A stretch of 40,303 bases of DNA. Origin: Eubacterium sp. CAG:248 (GTDB lineage: Bacteria > Bacillota > Clostridia > Lachnospirales > Lachnospiraceae). The position numbers and the translations under genes were made by a program. The DNA is taken from positions 126,923-167,225 of the forward strand of contig FR886208.1 of NCBI GenBank assembly GCA_000436475.1, given 5' to 3'. The notes below the pieces were generated by a model. It was given only the letters and a program-made list of their open reading frames with translations, searched no databases and was not told where the DNA came from. Shown one piece after another: positions 7,571-14,512 of this stretch (positions are counted from its first letter, which is position 1; each line of letters begins with the position of its first letter).

Positions 7571-8299
7571 TTAAGCTTCCTCAGCTGTTTCTTCTACATC
7601 AGCGGCTACAACTTCTTCACCCTGATTAGCTTCAATAACAGCGTCAGCCATCTTTGATACGATTAAGTTAACAGCTCTGATAGCATCATCGTTACCAGGG
7701 ATAACATAATCTAATTCATCTGGATCACAGTTAGTATCAGCGATACCGATTAATGTGATTCCAAGTGCGTGTGCTTCCTGTACACAGATTCTTTCCTTCT
7801 TAGGATCTACTATAAAGATAGCATCTGGAATTCTCTTCATTTCCTTGATACCGCCAAGGTTCTTCTGAAGCTTTTCTAATTCCTTCTTTAAGTTGATAAC
7901 TTCCTTCTTTGGAAGAACATCAAATGTACCATCTTCCTGCATTGTTTCTATTTCTTTAAGTCTTGCAATTCTTGACTGGATTGTCTTGAAGTTAGTGAGC
8001 ATACCACCTAACCATCTTTCGTTAACGAAATACATACCACATCTTGCAGCTTCGTTAGCGATAGCATCCTGAGCCTGCTTCTTAGTACCTACGAAAAGAA
8101 TTGTACCACCATCAGCAACGATATCAGAAACTGCCTTATAAGCTTCGTCAACCTTTCCTACTGACTTCTGTAAGTCGATGATATGGATACCGTTTCTTTC
8201 TGTATAGATGTACTCTGCCATCTTAGGGTTCCATCTTCTTGTCTGATGTCCAAAGTGAACACCTGCTTCAAGTAACTGCTTCATTGAAATTACGCTCAT
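7571..8299 (-). CDS. rpsB: 30S ribosomal protein S2
   Basis: S2 binds late on the back of the small subunit and is needed for S1 binding where S1 exists. The protein has 242 residues and family blocks MSVISMKQLLEAGVHFGHQT, RRWNPKMAEYIYTERNGIHI, NERWLGGMLTNFKT and PDAIFIVDPKKERI. I set the start at the ATG at 8299, preceded by TGGAGG, since a longer frame to 8395 runs into the leader and has no family similarity. It has a near-consensus promoter and a leader of about 108 bases. It lies right after the flagellar cluster, as in Bacillus subtilis. Confidence 0.97.
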   Translation of the reverse strand: MSVISMKQLLEAGVHFGHQTRRWNPKMAEYIYTERNGIHIIDLQKSVGKVDEAYKAVSDIVADGGTILFVGTKKQAQDAIANEAARCGMYFVNERWLGGMLTNFKTIQSRIARLKEIETMQEDGTFDVLPKKEVINLKKELEKLQKNLGGIKEMKRIPDAIFIVDPKKERICVQEAHALGITLIGIADTNCDPDELDYVIPGNDDAIRAVNLIVSKMADAVIEANQGEEVVAADVEETAEEA

Positions 8300-8408
8300 T
8301 TTAATACCTCCATTGGTTAAATAATCTTTTGCGGGTTTCATACTCGCATGACAACCAGCGCGTATACTGGCACCAGTCACACAATCCACCTGCATGTTTT
8401 TTCACACG
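8300..8408 (-). promoter_or_regulatory. structured 5' leader of rpsB
   Basis: Between the predicted start (about 8408) and the rpsB ATG lie about 108 bases with more G+C than the surroundings. On the minus strand ACTG-GTGC-CAGT can form a hairpin, while the same CCAGT can pair instead with a downstream CTGGT across TATACGCG, so two exclusive folds are possible. TGCG and CGCA farther down can close another loop. S2-binding leaders that repress rpsB are known in other bacteria; that this is one is inference. Confidence 0.45.
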
Positions 8409-8414
8409 AAATGC

Positions 8415-8443
8415 ATTATATCAATAGTATCAATTATTTGCAA
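8415..8443 (-). promoter_or_regulatory. sigma-A promoter of rpsB
   Basis: Minus-strand TTGCAA (8443-8438), a 17-base spacer and a perfect TATAAT (8420-8415). An A-rich stretch lies immediately upstream of the -35 box and could act as an UP element. It marks the boundary between the flagellar cluster and the translation genes. Confidence 0.88.
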
Positions 8444-8460
8444 GTGTTTTTTATATATTT

Positions 8461-8497
8461 ACTCATAATTTTTACTCTTATTTACACTCTTATTTTG
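8461..8497. repeat. three 12-13 bp direct repeats upstream of the rpsB promoter
   Basis: On the plus strand ACTCATAATTTTT, ACTCTTATTTAC and ACTCTTATTTTG follow one another at 8461, 8474 and 8486. They occupy most of the 71 bases between the last flagellar-cluster gene and the rpsB -35 box. No convincing terminator is visible in this gap. Confidence 0.55.
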
Positions 8498-8514
8498 CAT
8501 TTCCTATTTCTTTC

Positions 8515-8979
8515 TTATTGTCTTGTTATTATTTTAGCAATATTTTCATATGTATCGCCTTTTATAAGCTCGAAATCGCCCTCTTGTATCACTCTTGAAT
8601 AATCCTTTGAATACAGATATTCAACAAATGCATCTGCATTATCTATAATTCCGTTTTCAGCAAGCATTCTGGCTATATCAGAGGCAACTGTCACCGAACT
8701 TATATGTACTGTAACCTTTTCTTTAGGAGCTGTCGTCTGCCCTTCAGTCGTTTTTTGTGTTGCAGCTATAGTACCTGCTGCTGTAGTAACAGCATTATCT
8801 GATGCTGCTGTTCCCTTTACATCTGCCTGTGTTGTATATGCTATAACCGAACCAGTAGTTTCATGTATGTCTTTATTATTGCCCGAAGCTTCCGGTGTAA
8901 TCTTATTAGCAATCATAAGAACAAGCACTGCTAATATTATGCCGCTTCCAAGACCACACATATAATATTTTAATTTCAT
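8515..8979 (-). CDS. small membrane protein with an MltG-like (YceG) N-terminal subdomain
   Basis: A membrane anchor (about residues 6-26) is followed by a low-complexity linker of about 60 residues rich in Thr, Ala, Ser and Gln. A C-terminal domain of about 55 residues resembles the LysM-like part of the MltG transglycosylase: VTVHISSVTVASDIARMLAE, then IDNADAFVEYLYSKDYS and QEGDFELIKGDTYENIAKI. The catalytic transglycosylase domain of MltG is absent; the protein stops at 154 residues. The ATG at 8979 has AAGGA 8 bases upstream; a GTG at 9009 would add ten residues. It is the last gene of the flagellar cluster. A role in binding peptidoglycan near the motor is inference. Confidence 0.65.
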   Translation of the reverse strand: MKLKYYMCGLGSGIILAVLVLMIANKITPEASGNNKDIHETTGSVIAYTTQADVKGTAASDNAVTTAAGTIAATQKTTEGQTTAPKEKVTVHISSVTVASDIARMLAENGIIDNADAFVEYLYSKDYSRVIQEGDFELIKGDTYENIAKIITRQ

Positions 8980-9008
8980 TTCTTTAATCCTTACTGTGCT
9001 ATAAAACA

Positions 9009-9629
9009 CTAATTATTACCTGAGCTAAGATTGATAATAAGTCTTACTTCTCCTACACCCATTTTAAGTCTTTTAGCAATATCCACATCCCTGTATCCGC
9101 TATTATACAGCTTTATAATCTTTTCATTTGAAGAAAGTGCATCATCTAAAATAACTTCAGCTATATCATTTTTTACAGATGGCTTATTCTGAACTGATTG
9201 TTTATTCTGCGATTTCTTTTCTGAATATGCATTCGTATTTCTGTTCATGCGTGTACCATTGACATCTTTAACTGTTGTTTTTATTTCTTTGTCCTTCTCG
9301 TTTAACATGTCATACATAAACATAACTTCATTATGATTACGATTTATTTCCTTAAGCACTCCATCTGCATATTCATTCATCTCAAGAATCTTTGTGTTAG
9401 ATAGTTTATCAAGTCTTGCTTCTGTCTTATCTTCTATATCCTGCATTTTCTGTTCTATGATATTGTCTATAGTCTGGGACACCTTGCTCACCTGACTTGC
9501 TGCATCATAATCTGAAACAGCTGGATTCATATCTTTATCATGGTCATTATTATCTGTTATGCCTAATATAATACCTACAATAACACATATTATCCCTATT
9601 ACTAAAAGTACTATCTCTACTGTTCCCAT
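9009..9629 (-). CDS. DUF6115-like membrane protein with C-terminal helix-turn-helix
   Basis: The 206-residue product has one N-terminal membrane segment (about 4-24), a long helical region with coiled-coil character (about 40-125), a polar Asn/Gln/Lys linker and a C-terminal segment, SNEKIIKLYNSGYRDVDIAK then RLKMGVGEVRLIINLSSG. That last part reads like the small helix-turn-helix found in DUF6115 proteins of clostridia. The ATG at 9629 has GGAGG 5 bases upstream. It overlaps or abuts the next gene. A membrane anchor joined to an HTH suggests either a membrane-tethered regulator or an HTH fold reused for protein contact. Its function is unknown. Confidence 0.65.
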   Translation of the reverse strand: MGTVEIVLLVIGIICVIVGIILGITDNNDHDKDMNPAVSDYDAASQVSKVSQTIDNIIEQKMQDIEDKTEARLDKLSNTKILEMNEYADGVLKEINRNHNEVMFMYDMLNEKDKEIKTTVKDVNGTRMNRNTNAYSEKKSQNKQSVQNKPSVKNDIAEVILDDALSSNEKIIKLYNSGYRDVDIAKRLKMGVGEVRLIINLSSGNN

Positions 9630-9719
9630 TATATCCTCCGAAGCTGTTTCCTTTTTTCTATGCCCATATATAACACCATGGTCATAAGGTCAAAACCCGC
9701 ATGAACCAGCTCATATTTA

Positions 9720-10037
9720 TTAAATCCTGACATCGAAATCAACGTTCTGATATTCCTGACCCTTTATAATAACTTTTCCATCGGGCCTTTTATTTTTATC
9801 ATTCTTATGCCCTGGCTGGTATTCATTATCGCTTTTATCCTTGGCATCAAACTTTTTCTGTCTGTTATCGGCATCGTCCTTATTATTAACCTTCTCAGAC
9901 CTGACATTAGCATCCTTTTGTGACTGTACAACTATAGTCTGTTGTTCAATCATCGGCTTAGCATCTTCTCCATGTCTTATCTGGGATACTGTATTCTGCT
10001 GTTGGATCATACCGAATTCTGTAGGTCTGATTATCAT
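9720..10037 (-). CDS. small hydrophilic protein of the flagellar cluster, unknown function
   Basis: It has 105 residues, no membrane segment and no cysteine. The N-terminus MIIRPTEFGMIQQQNTVSQI looks ordered; the middle (about 45-90) is almost all Lys, Asp, Asn, Glu and Gln and is probably disordered; the C-terminus ends VIIKGQEYQNVDFDVRI. The ATG at 10037 has GGAGAAG upstream. It lies 18 bases after fapA and 90 before the DUF6115-like gene. I do not recognise a named family. The basic-acidic tail could bind a partner such as FapA, but nothing in the sequence proves it. Confidence 0.7.
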   Translation of the reverse strand: MIIRPTEFGMIQQQNTVSQIRHGEDAKPMIEQQTIVVQSQKDANVRSEKVNNKDDADNRQKKFDAKDKSDNEYQPGHKNDKNKRPDGKVIIKGQEYQNVDFDVRI

Positions 10038-10055
10038 ATTCTTCTCCGTTTCTGT

Positions 10056-11663
10056 TTACAGTGGAGCACTCTTTATATCAGCACCCTCTTTTCTGAACTG
10101 GCAATAATTATACTTTTCCTTAAGGAACATACATATATCTCCAAACATCAGCTGTGTACCAACATATGCAACATTAGAAACCTTTATACAGGCATTCTTT
10201 TCCTCGCCCAATGTAGATTTAAGCTGCTCATACTCTTTCTTTTCCTGATTAAGCTCCTGATCCAGTATGATAAGATTTCTCATTGTTTTAGAAAGCATCT
10301 CCTGCTTATCCTTATCCAACGTACCTTCCATGTCCTGTTTTTTTCTTAACGCTGTCATAAGCTGTGTCAGCTGTATTTTATTGTTGCCTTTAGTGCTAAG
10401 ACTGTTTTTAAGCTCATCCATACGTTTCTTCATCGTTGGATTAACCCCAACTCCTACCACAGTAGTTGTTCCCATCTCGTTACCTATAGTTTTAGCTTCT
10501 ATAAATGATGTTGCTTTCACATCACCACCTATTATAAGTCCTTTTTTACCAGTAGCTTTAATAAAGCCCTTTGCAACTACTCTTGAATGTAATATCGAAT
10601 CAGATTCTATATTGCCACCTGATTCCACAAGACTGACACTTTCAATAAACTTTGAAACTATATTGCCGCCTGCCTTTATCACAGCTTTATTCATTCCCTG
10701 GATACCTCTGTTAAATGTTATATTGCCGCCAGCTATAACGGTTGCACCTTCTACAACCCCCTGTACTACAACATCGCCCTTTGCTTTAACAGAAAAACCG
10801 GCAAGTATATTTCCTTTTATTGTGACATCTCCATTATACTCGATATCCCCTGTTGAATTATCTATATCAACAAGTTCAAGCACATTAGATACAATCACTT
10901 TATCATTTTCAAGTATAACATGCCCGTTAACCTGACTGATAAGCTTTCTTCCATCCTCTGATATAACAAGGTTTCGTCCAAACCTGAATATCACATGCTT
11001 TACCTTATCTGGATTAACCTTCTTACCGAATACATCCACGCCAGCTTCGCCCATGTCCTCTGGATGCAATATTGCTACAACATCACCTGCATTAACATGG
11101 TTCACATTCTCTAGTGTATGAAAATCAACTGTTCCATCTTCATTCATCTTAGGTCTTGGCTTAAGTTCTTTATTGAACTTATATTCTATGTATCCGTCTT
11201 TGCCATTTCGGACTTGTTTTCCTATTGCTACAACATATATTTTTCCATATTGTCTTTCTTTTATAAATGTATCAATAACACTTTCATCTATTCCGCATTT
11301 TATTCCTTTATGCTCAAGATCCTGCATTATTTCATTCTTATCAAGCCTGGTTCCACCCTCAAACGGCGGATAAAAAACAGCCTCCACTCTCATGCCATCA
11401 TAGCTTATTCTGTAATCACCGAATTCTCCATATGTAAGCTGCTGCTCATCTGAAACCTTGATTGTTGTTTCTGATAAAGCTCCGGCTTTAACTGCCTCCA
11501 TTAGTTTAACACTATTACATTCAATTTTCCTTTGATCAACATAATACATGACATCATCTATAGATGCTGCATTATATCTCTCCTTAGGTGGGTAAACCGT
11601 TATATAAAGTCCGTCTACTTTAGAAGAAAATTGAAAATACCCTGCCATACATTCTTCAATCAT
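10056..11663 (-). CDS. fapA: FapA family protein (DUF342)
   Basis: The 535-residue protein has an N-terminal DUF342 domain (about 1-160), a Gly/Asp/Val-rich part with NADKV-like turns, a right-handed beta-helix (about 260-390) with short strands and repeated GG(N/D) turns such as VIAGGNITFNRGIQGMNKAV and VVQGVVEGATV, a helical, probably coiled-coil region (about 400-470), and a small C-terminal beta domain. FapA-type proteins are commonly found in flagellar or polar-assembly loci, but their molecular role in Firmicutes is not firmly known. ATG at 11663 was taken; an ATG six codons later (MAGYFQF) is a fair alternative, since neither has a strong ribosome site. Confidence 0.85.
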   Translation of the reverse strand: MIEECMAGYFQFSSKVDGLYITVYPPKERYNAASIDDVMYYVDQRKIECNSVKLMEAVKAGALSETTIKVSDEQQLTYGEFGDYRISYDGMRVEAVFYPPFEGGTRLDKNEIMQDLEHKGIKCGIDESVIDTFIKERQYGKIYVVAIGKQVRNGKDGYIEYKFNKELKPRPKMNEDGTVDFHTLENVNHVNAGDVVAILHPEDMGEAGVDVFGKKVNPDKVKHVIFRFGRNLVISEDGRKLISQVNGHVILENDKVIVSNVLELVDIDNSTGDIEYNGDVTIKGNILAGFSVKAKGDVVVQGVVEGATVIAGGNITFNRGIQGMNKAVIKAGGNIVSKFIESVSLVESGGNIESDSILHSRVVAKGFIKATGKKGLIIGGDVKATSFIEAKTIGNEMGTTTVVGVGVNPTMKKRMDELKNSLSTKGNNKIQLTQLMTALRKKQDMEGTLDKDKQEMLSKTMRNLIILDQELNQEKKEYEQLKSTLGEEKNACIKVSNVAYVGTQLMFGDICMFLKEKYNYCQFRKEGADIKSAPL

Positions 11664-11698
11664 CTTAAACCCACTTTCTTTTATCGTTTATTGTGATA

Positions 11699-11720
11699 TC
11701 GGAGGTAAAAAGTCCTCCGA
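11699..11720. other. inverted repeat between fliA and fapA
   Basis: TCGGAGG and CCTCCGA form a perfect 7-bp stem with an 8-base loop, 30 bases past the fliA stop. There is no U-run on either side, so it is a weak candidate terminator, an RNA-stabilising or processing hairpin, or a protein site. Confidence 0.45.
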
Positions 11721-11749
11721 CTTTGCTTCACATGCATAAATATCTTTCA

Positions 11750-12508
11750 TTATGCCGGAAACATATAATCGCCCATAACCTTCTTCATTTTATTCAAAGC
11801 TTTTGTGTGAAGCTGCGAAACTCTTGATTCTGACACTTCAAGAGTCATACTTATTTCTTTTAGTGTCATATCCTCATAATAATATAAAACTATCACTCTT
11901 CTTTCTTTTTCAGTCAGTGTATCTATTGCTTCGACAAGCTTTTTTTTCGTTTCCTCTTTTTCAACCACAGATTCCGGCTGGTCAAAATGCGAATTTCCCA
12001 CATTCTCCATTTTGATTTCACTACCCGCTTCTGTGTATTCATCAAGTGATATAAGATTAGAGGATTTCATCTGACCCTGCCATTCACTCAGCTCATCTAT
12101 TGATATTCCAAGCTCTGCTGCCAGAAGCTCATCAGTCACAACTTTTCCAGTTTCAGACTCTATCTTTGCCATTGCTGTATCTATCTTCTTTTGTTTCTGC
12201 CTGAGTGATCTTGGAATCCAATCCATTTTTCTTATCTGATCAAGAATTGCACCCCTTATTCTAAGACTCGCATATGTCTCAAACTTGACATTCTTACCGA
12301 AATCAAACTTATCTATAGCATCAATCAGTCCAAATACGCCATAACCAACAAGATCGTCATATTCGACATTGTATCCAAGATACATATTCATCCTGCCGGC
12401 TACCAGTTTAACAAGCTGTGCATATTCTGTTATTAGTTGTTCCCTGATTTCACTGTCATGACTTGCCATGTATCTTTCCCATAGCCTGCTTCTTCCCAAT
12501 TCATCCAT
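11750..12508 (-). CDS. fliA: flagellar sigma factor sigma-28 (SigD/FliA)
   Basis: This sigma factor directs RNA polymerase to late flagellar and chemotaxis promoters. The 252 residues show region 2 (YDDLVGYGVFGLIDAIDKFD then KFETYASLRIRGAILDQIRK and MDWIPRSLRQK), region 3, and region 4 (LTEKERRVIVLYYYEDMTLK with the recognition helix EVSESRVSQLHTKAL). MDWIPR and RIRGAILDQIR are hallmarks of the FliA/SigD group as opposed to SigF or SigB. The ATG at 12508 is preceded by GGGGG about 9 bases away. Its anti-sigma factor FlgM is not in the window. It is downstream of cheD, as sigD is in Bacillus. Confidence 0.95.
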   Translation of the reverse strand: MDELGRSRLWERYMASHDSEIREQLITEYAQLVKLVAGRMNMYLGYNVEYDDLVGYGVFGLIDAIDKFDFGKNVKFETYASLRIRGAILDQIRKMDWIPRSLRQKQKKIDTAMAKIESETGKVVTDELLAAELGISIDELSEWQGQMKSSNLISLDEYTEAGSEIKMENVGNSHFDQPESVVEKEETKKKLVEAIDTLTEKERRVIVLYYYEDMTLKEISMTLEVSESRVSQLHTKALNKMKKVMGDYMFPA

Positions 12509-12540
12509 AAAAGAATGCCCCCGTAACGATCATTTAGTTG

Positions 12541-12834
12541 TTATACCGCTTCTTTGGAATCTTCTGAATTCTTCTTTTCTGACTCAGCTATCCTTGCTTC
12601 GATTTCCTGTTTTTCCTTTTCAAGCCGCTCTTCTTCAGCTTTTTCTTCTTCTTTTGTTATATGTCTGTCACATATAAAGCATATGATTCTGCTTACAATA
12701 TAAAACACTGCCATTACAACCGCCAGTATCCATATAAATGTTAATAAATCATATTTGTTAATAAACATAACGACTGCGGTTATAAAACCAGCTAATAATG
12801 ATACTATTGCAGATACATTTCTAAACCTTTTCAT
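12541..12834 (-). CDS. two-helix membrane protein between cheD and fliA, unknown
   Basis: It has 97 residues. Two hydrophobic segments (about 8-26 and 32-54) form a hairpin with both ends probably in the cytoplasm. The last 40 residues, starting ITKEEEKAEEERLEKEKQEI, are one strongly charged helix likely to form a coiled coil. It lies between cheD (22 bases) and fliA (32 bases) in the same direction. I do not recognise a family. The layout suggests a membrane anchor that presents a helix to another protein, possibly a motor or regulator component; this is inference from position. Confidence 0.7.
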   Translation of the reverse strand: MKRFRNVSAIVSLLAGFITAVVMFINKYDLLTFIWILAVVMAVFYIVSRIICFICDRHITKEEEKAEEERLEKEKQEIEARIAESEKKNSEDSKEAV

Positions 12835-12856
12835 ACATCATCCTCACAAACTCTGC

Positions 12857-13348
12857 TTATATAACTTTTCTTGGTTTACCTACCGATTTTATAACATAAT
12901 CGCCATTTTCTGTATAGAACTCCACCGTTCTACCATAATTAAGTCCACAGTCTTCTGATAAAAGCCTGATACCCATTTGAGACAGTTTTTTCTTAACTGC
13001 CTCAACATTTCTCTCGCCAACCCTTAAGGTATCATTGTTAGTTTTCATAGCAAACATCTGTGCTCCACCTGCTATCTTGGCAACAATCCTTGACCTGTTA
13101 GCACCTAGACTTACCATCTTTGAAACAAGTTCATCTATTCCACTATCTGCGTACTTTGCTGTATTAGAATTATTCTTAAACTGTGTACTGTCAGGCAGCA
13201 TACAGTGTAATAAGCCACCTATTTTGTTTACAGGATCATATAGCGCTACACCTACACAGGATCCTAGCCCAAGTGTCGTCAATACCCCTGGTGACTTACA
13301 CAACTGCAGATCTGCCATTCCAACTTTAATCATTTCATCTAAATTCAT
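12857..13348 (-). CDS. cheD: chemoreceptor glutamine deamidase CheD
   Basis: CheD converts receptor glutamines to glutamates and also stimulates CheC phosphatase. Counting from the ATG at 13348 (163 residues), the catalytic Cys is C31 in GLGSCVGVALYDP and the His is H48 in GGLLHCMLPDS, with T25 before them, matching the known Cys-His-Thr triad. FAMKTNNDTLRVGERNVEAV and the RTVEFYTENGDYVI end are also family blocks. The start was chosen because GGATGAGAG lies just upstream. It follows cheC by 27 bases; the CheC-CheD pair works as a feedback loop on receptor adaptation. Confidence 0.95.
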   Translation of the reverse strand: MNLDEMIKVGMADLQLCKSPGVLTTLGLGSCVGVALYDPVNKIGGLLHCMLPDSTQFKNNSNTAKYADSGIDELVSKMVSLGANRSRIVAKIAGGAQMFAMKTNNDTLRVGERNVEAVKKKLSQMGIRLLSEDCGLNYGRTVEFYTENGDYVIKSVGKPRKVI

Positions 13349-13375
13349 AACCAAACTCTCATCCTAAAGATAATA

Positions 13376-14005
13376 TCAATCAATAACTCCTAATGAACGA
13401 AGAATCTTATCATACGATTCAAGTTCTGGAATAAGAAGAAAATATCCTTTAACAAAATCCAGCTCACCGAACTGTGTCTGAATCAATAATAACTTATCAC
13501 CATATTTACCAAATTCTGATGCTGGAACGCTCAAAAGTGCTCCAACCATATCTATAGTCATCTGTGGAACATCTGCTATAATGTTCATATTTGTCAATGA
13601 TGAGATAGCTGTAAGATATGAACCTGATGCGATATTGCCTATCTCATTTAATGCAGACATTTCCATTTCTGTGAACTCTGCACTATCGTTATCTTTACTG
13701 TCATCCTGTAGCATAAGCGAATTAACAAGATGGTGTGCTGATCTGGTATCGAATATAAACATCATCATTCCGTCTATATCTCCACCCAGCTCTAACAAAA
13801 TACCTACTACAGTCTGATCTTCACTACCTATAATCGTTGATATATCTTTAAACTGGATTAAAGCTACATTAGGAACTGACATGTCCATCTTTACATTAAG
13901 CATAGTAGACAACGCCGTTGTTGCATTACCAGCACCTATATTTCCAATTTCTTTTAAAACATCAAACTGTACATCATTAAGCTTTTCTAAACTTACCTTT
14001 GACAT
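13376..14005 (-). CDS. cheC: CheY-P phosphatase CheC
   Basis: CheC removes phosphate from CheY-P and binds CheD. The 209-residue protein has both copies of the phosphatase motif ExxN: EIGNIGAGNATTALSTML near the start and EIGNIASGSYLTAISSL about 100 residues on. The ATG at 14005 is preceded by GAGG 6 bases away; a TTG four codons earlier overlaps that site. It sits between cheW and cheD, the same order as in Bacillus subtilis. Both active sites look intact. Confidence 0.95.
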   Translation of the reverse strand: MSKVSLEKLNDVQFDVLKEIGNIGAGNATTALSTMLNVKMDMSVPNVALIQFKDISTIIGSEDQTVVGILLELGGDIDGMMMFIFDTRSAHHLVNSLMLQDDSKDNDSAEFTEMEMSALNEIGNIASGSYLTAISSLTNMNIIADVPQMTIDMVGALLSVPASEFGKYGDKLLLIQTQFGELDFVKGYFLLIPELESYDKILRSLGVID

Positions 14006-14025
14006 AAGAAACCTCAATTCTGTGT

Positions 14026-14499
14026 TTAATCGTTCTCAACAATAAGAGAAACAATATCTAGCAATGATATAAGCTCACCATCATGCTTACCAATACCACT
14101 TATGTAACTGTTAGCAACATCATCACCTGCTGAACGGTTAACCTTTTCTGTATCCTCACTGTTCAGAGTGACTACTTCCATTACCTGGTCTACTATTATA
14201 CCTATAGTAGCACTTTCCACCTTAACGATTATATATCTAGTCTTATCTGTATACACATCATCTTCAAGCCCAAGCTTTAACCTTACACTCATGACTGGTA
14301 TTATCTCACCACGTAAGTTTATAACTCCCTTGTAGTAATGCTGTGTCTTTGGTACTCTTGTAATATCCTGCCTTCTTACAATATTATCAATATATTTAAT
14401 ATTAATTCCATACTGTTCATTGCCTATTTTTACAACAATGTACTGTATTGTTGTTGATACTTCTTCATTTTTATCTTCTATTGCATTAATGTTTTCCAT
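14026..14499 (-). CDS. cheW: chemotaxis coupling protein CheW
   Basis: CheW links receptors to CheA in the polar arrays. The chain of about 157 residues is a single CheW domain: YIVVKIGNEQYGINIKYIDN, TRVPKTQHYYKGVINLRGEI, VRLKLGLEDD and IGIIVDQVMEVVTL. The start is the ATG at 14499; a GTG at 14502 just before it has a better distance to the GGAGG and could be used instead. It follows cheA by about 10 bases, so expression is likely coupled. Confidence 0.95.
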   Translation of the reverse strand: MENINAIEDKNEEVSTTIQYIVVKIGNEQYGINIKYIDNIVRRQDITRVPKTQHYYKGVINLRGEIIPVMSVRLKLGLEDDVYTDKTRYIIVKVESATIGIIVDQVMEVVTLNSEDTEKVNRSAGDDVANSYISGIGKHDGELISLLDIVSLIVEND

Positions 14500-14512
14500 C
14501 ACAGGCCACCTC

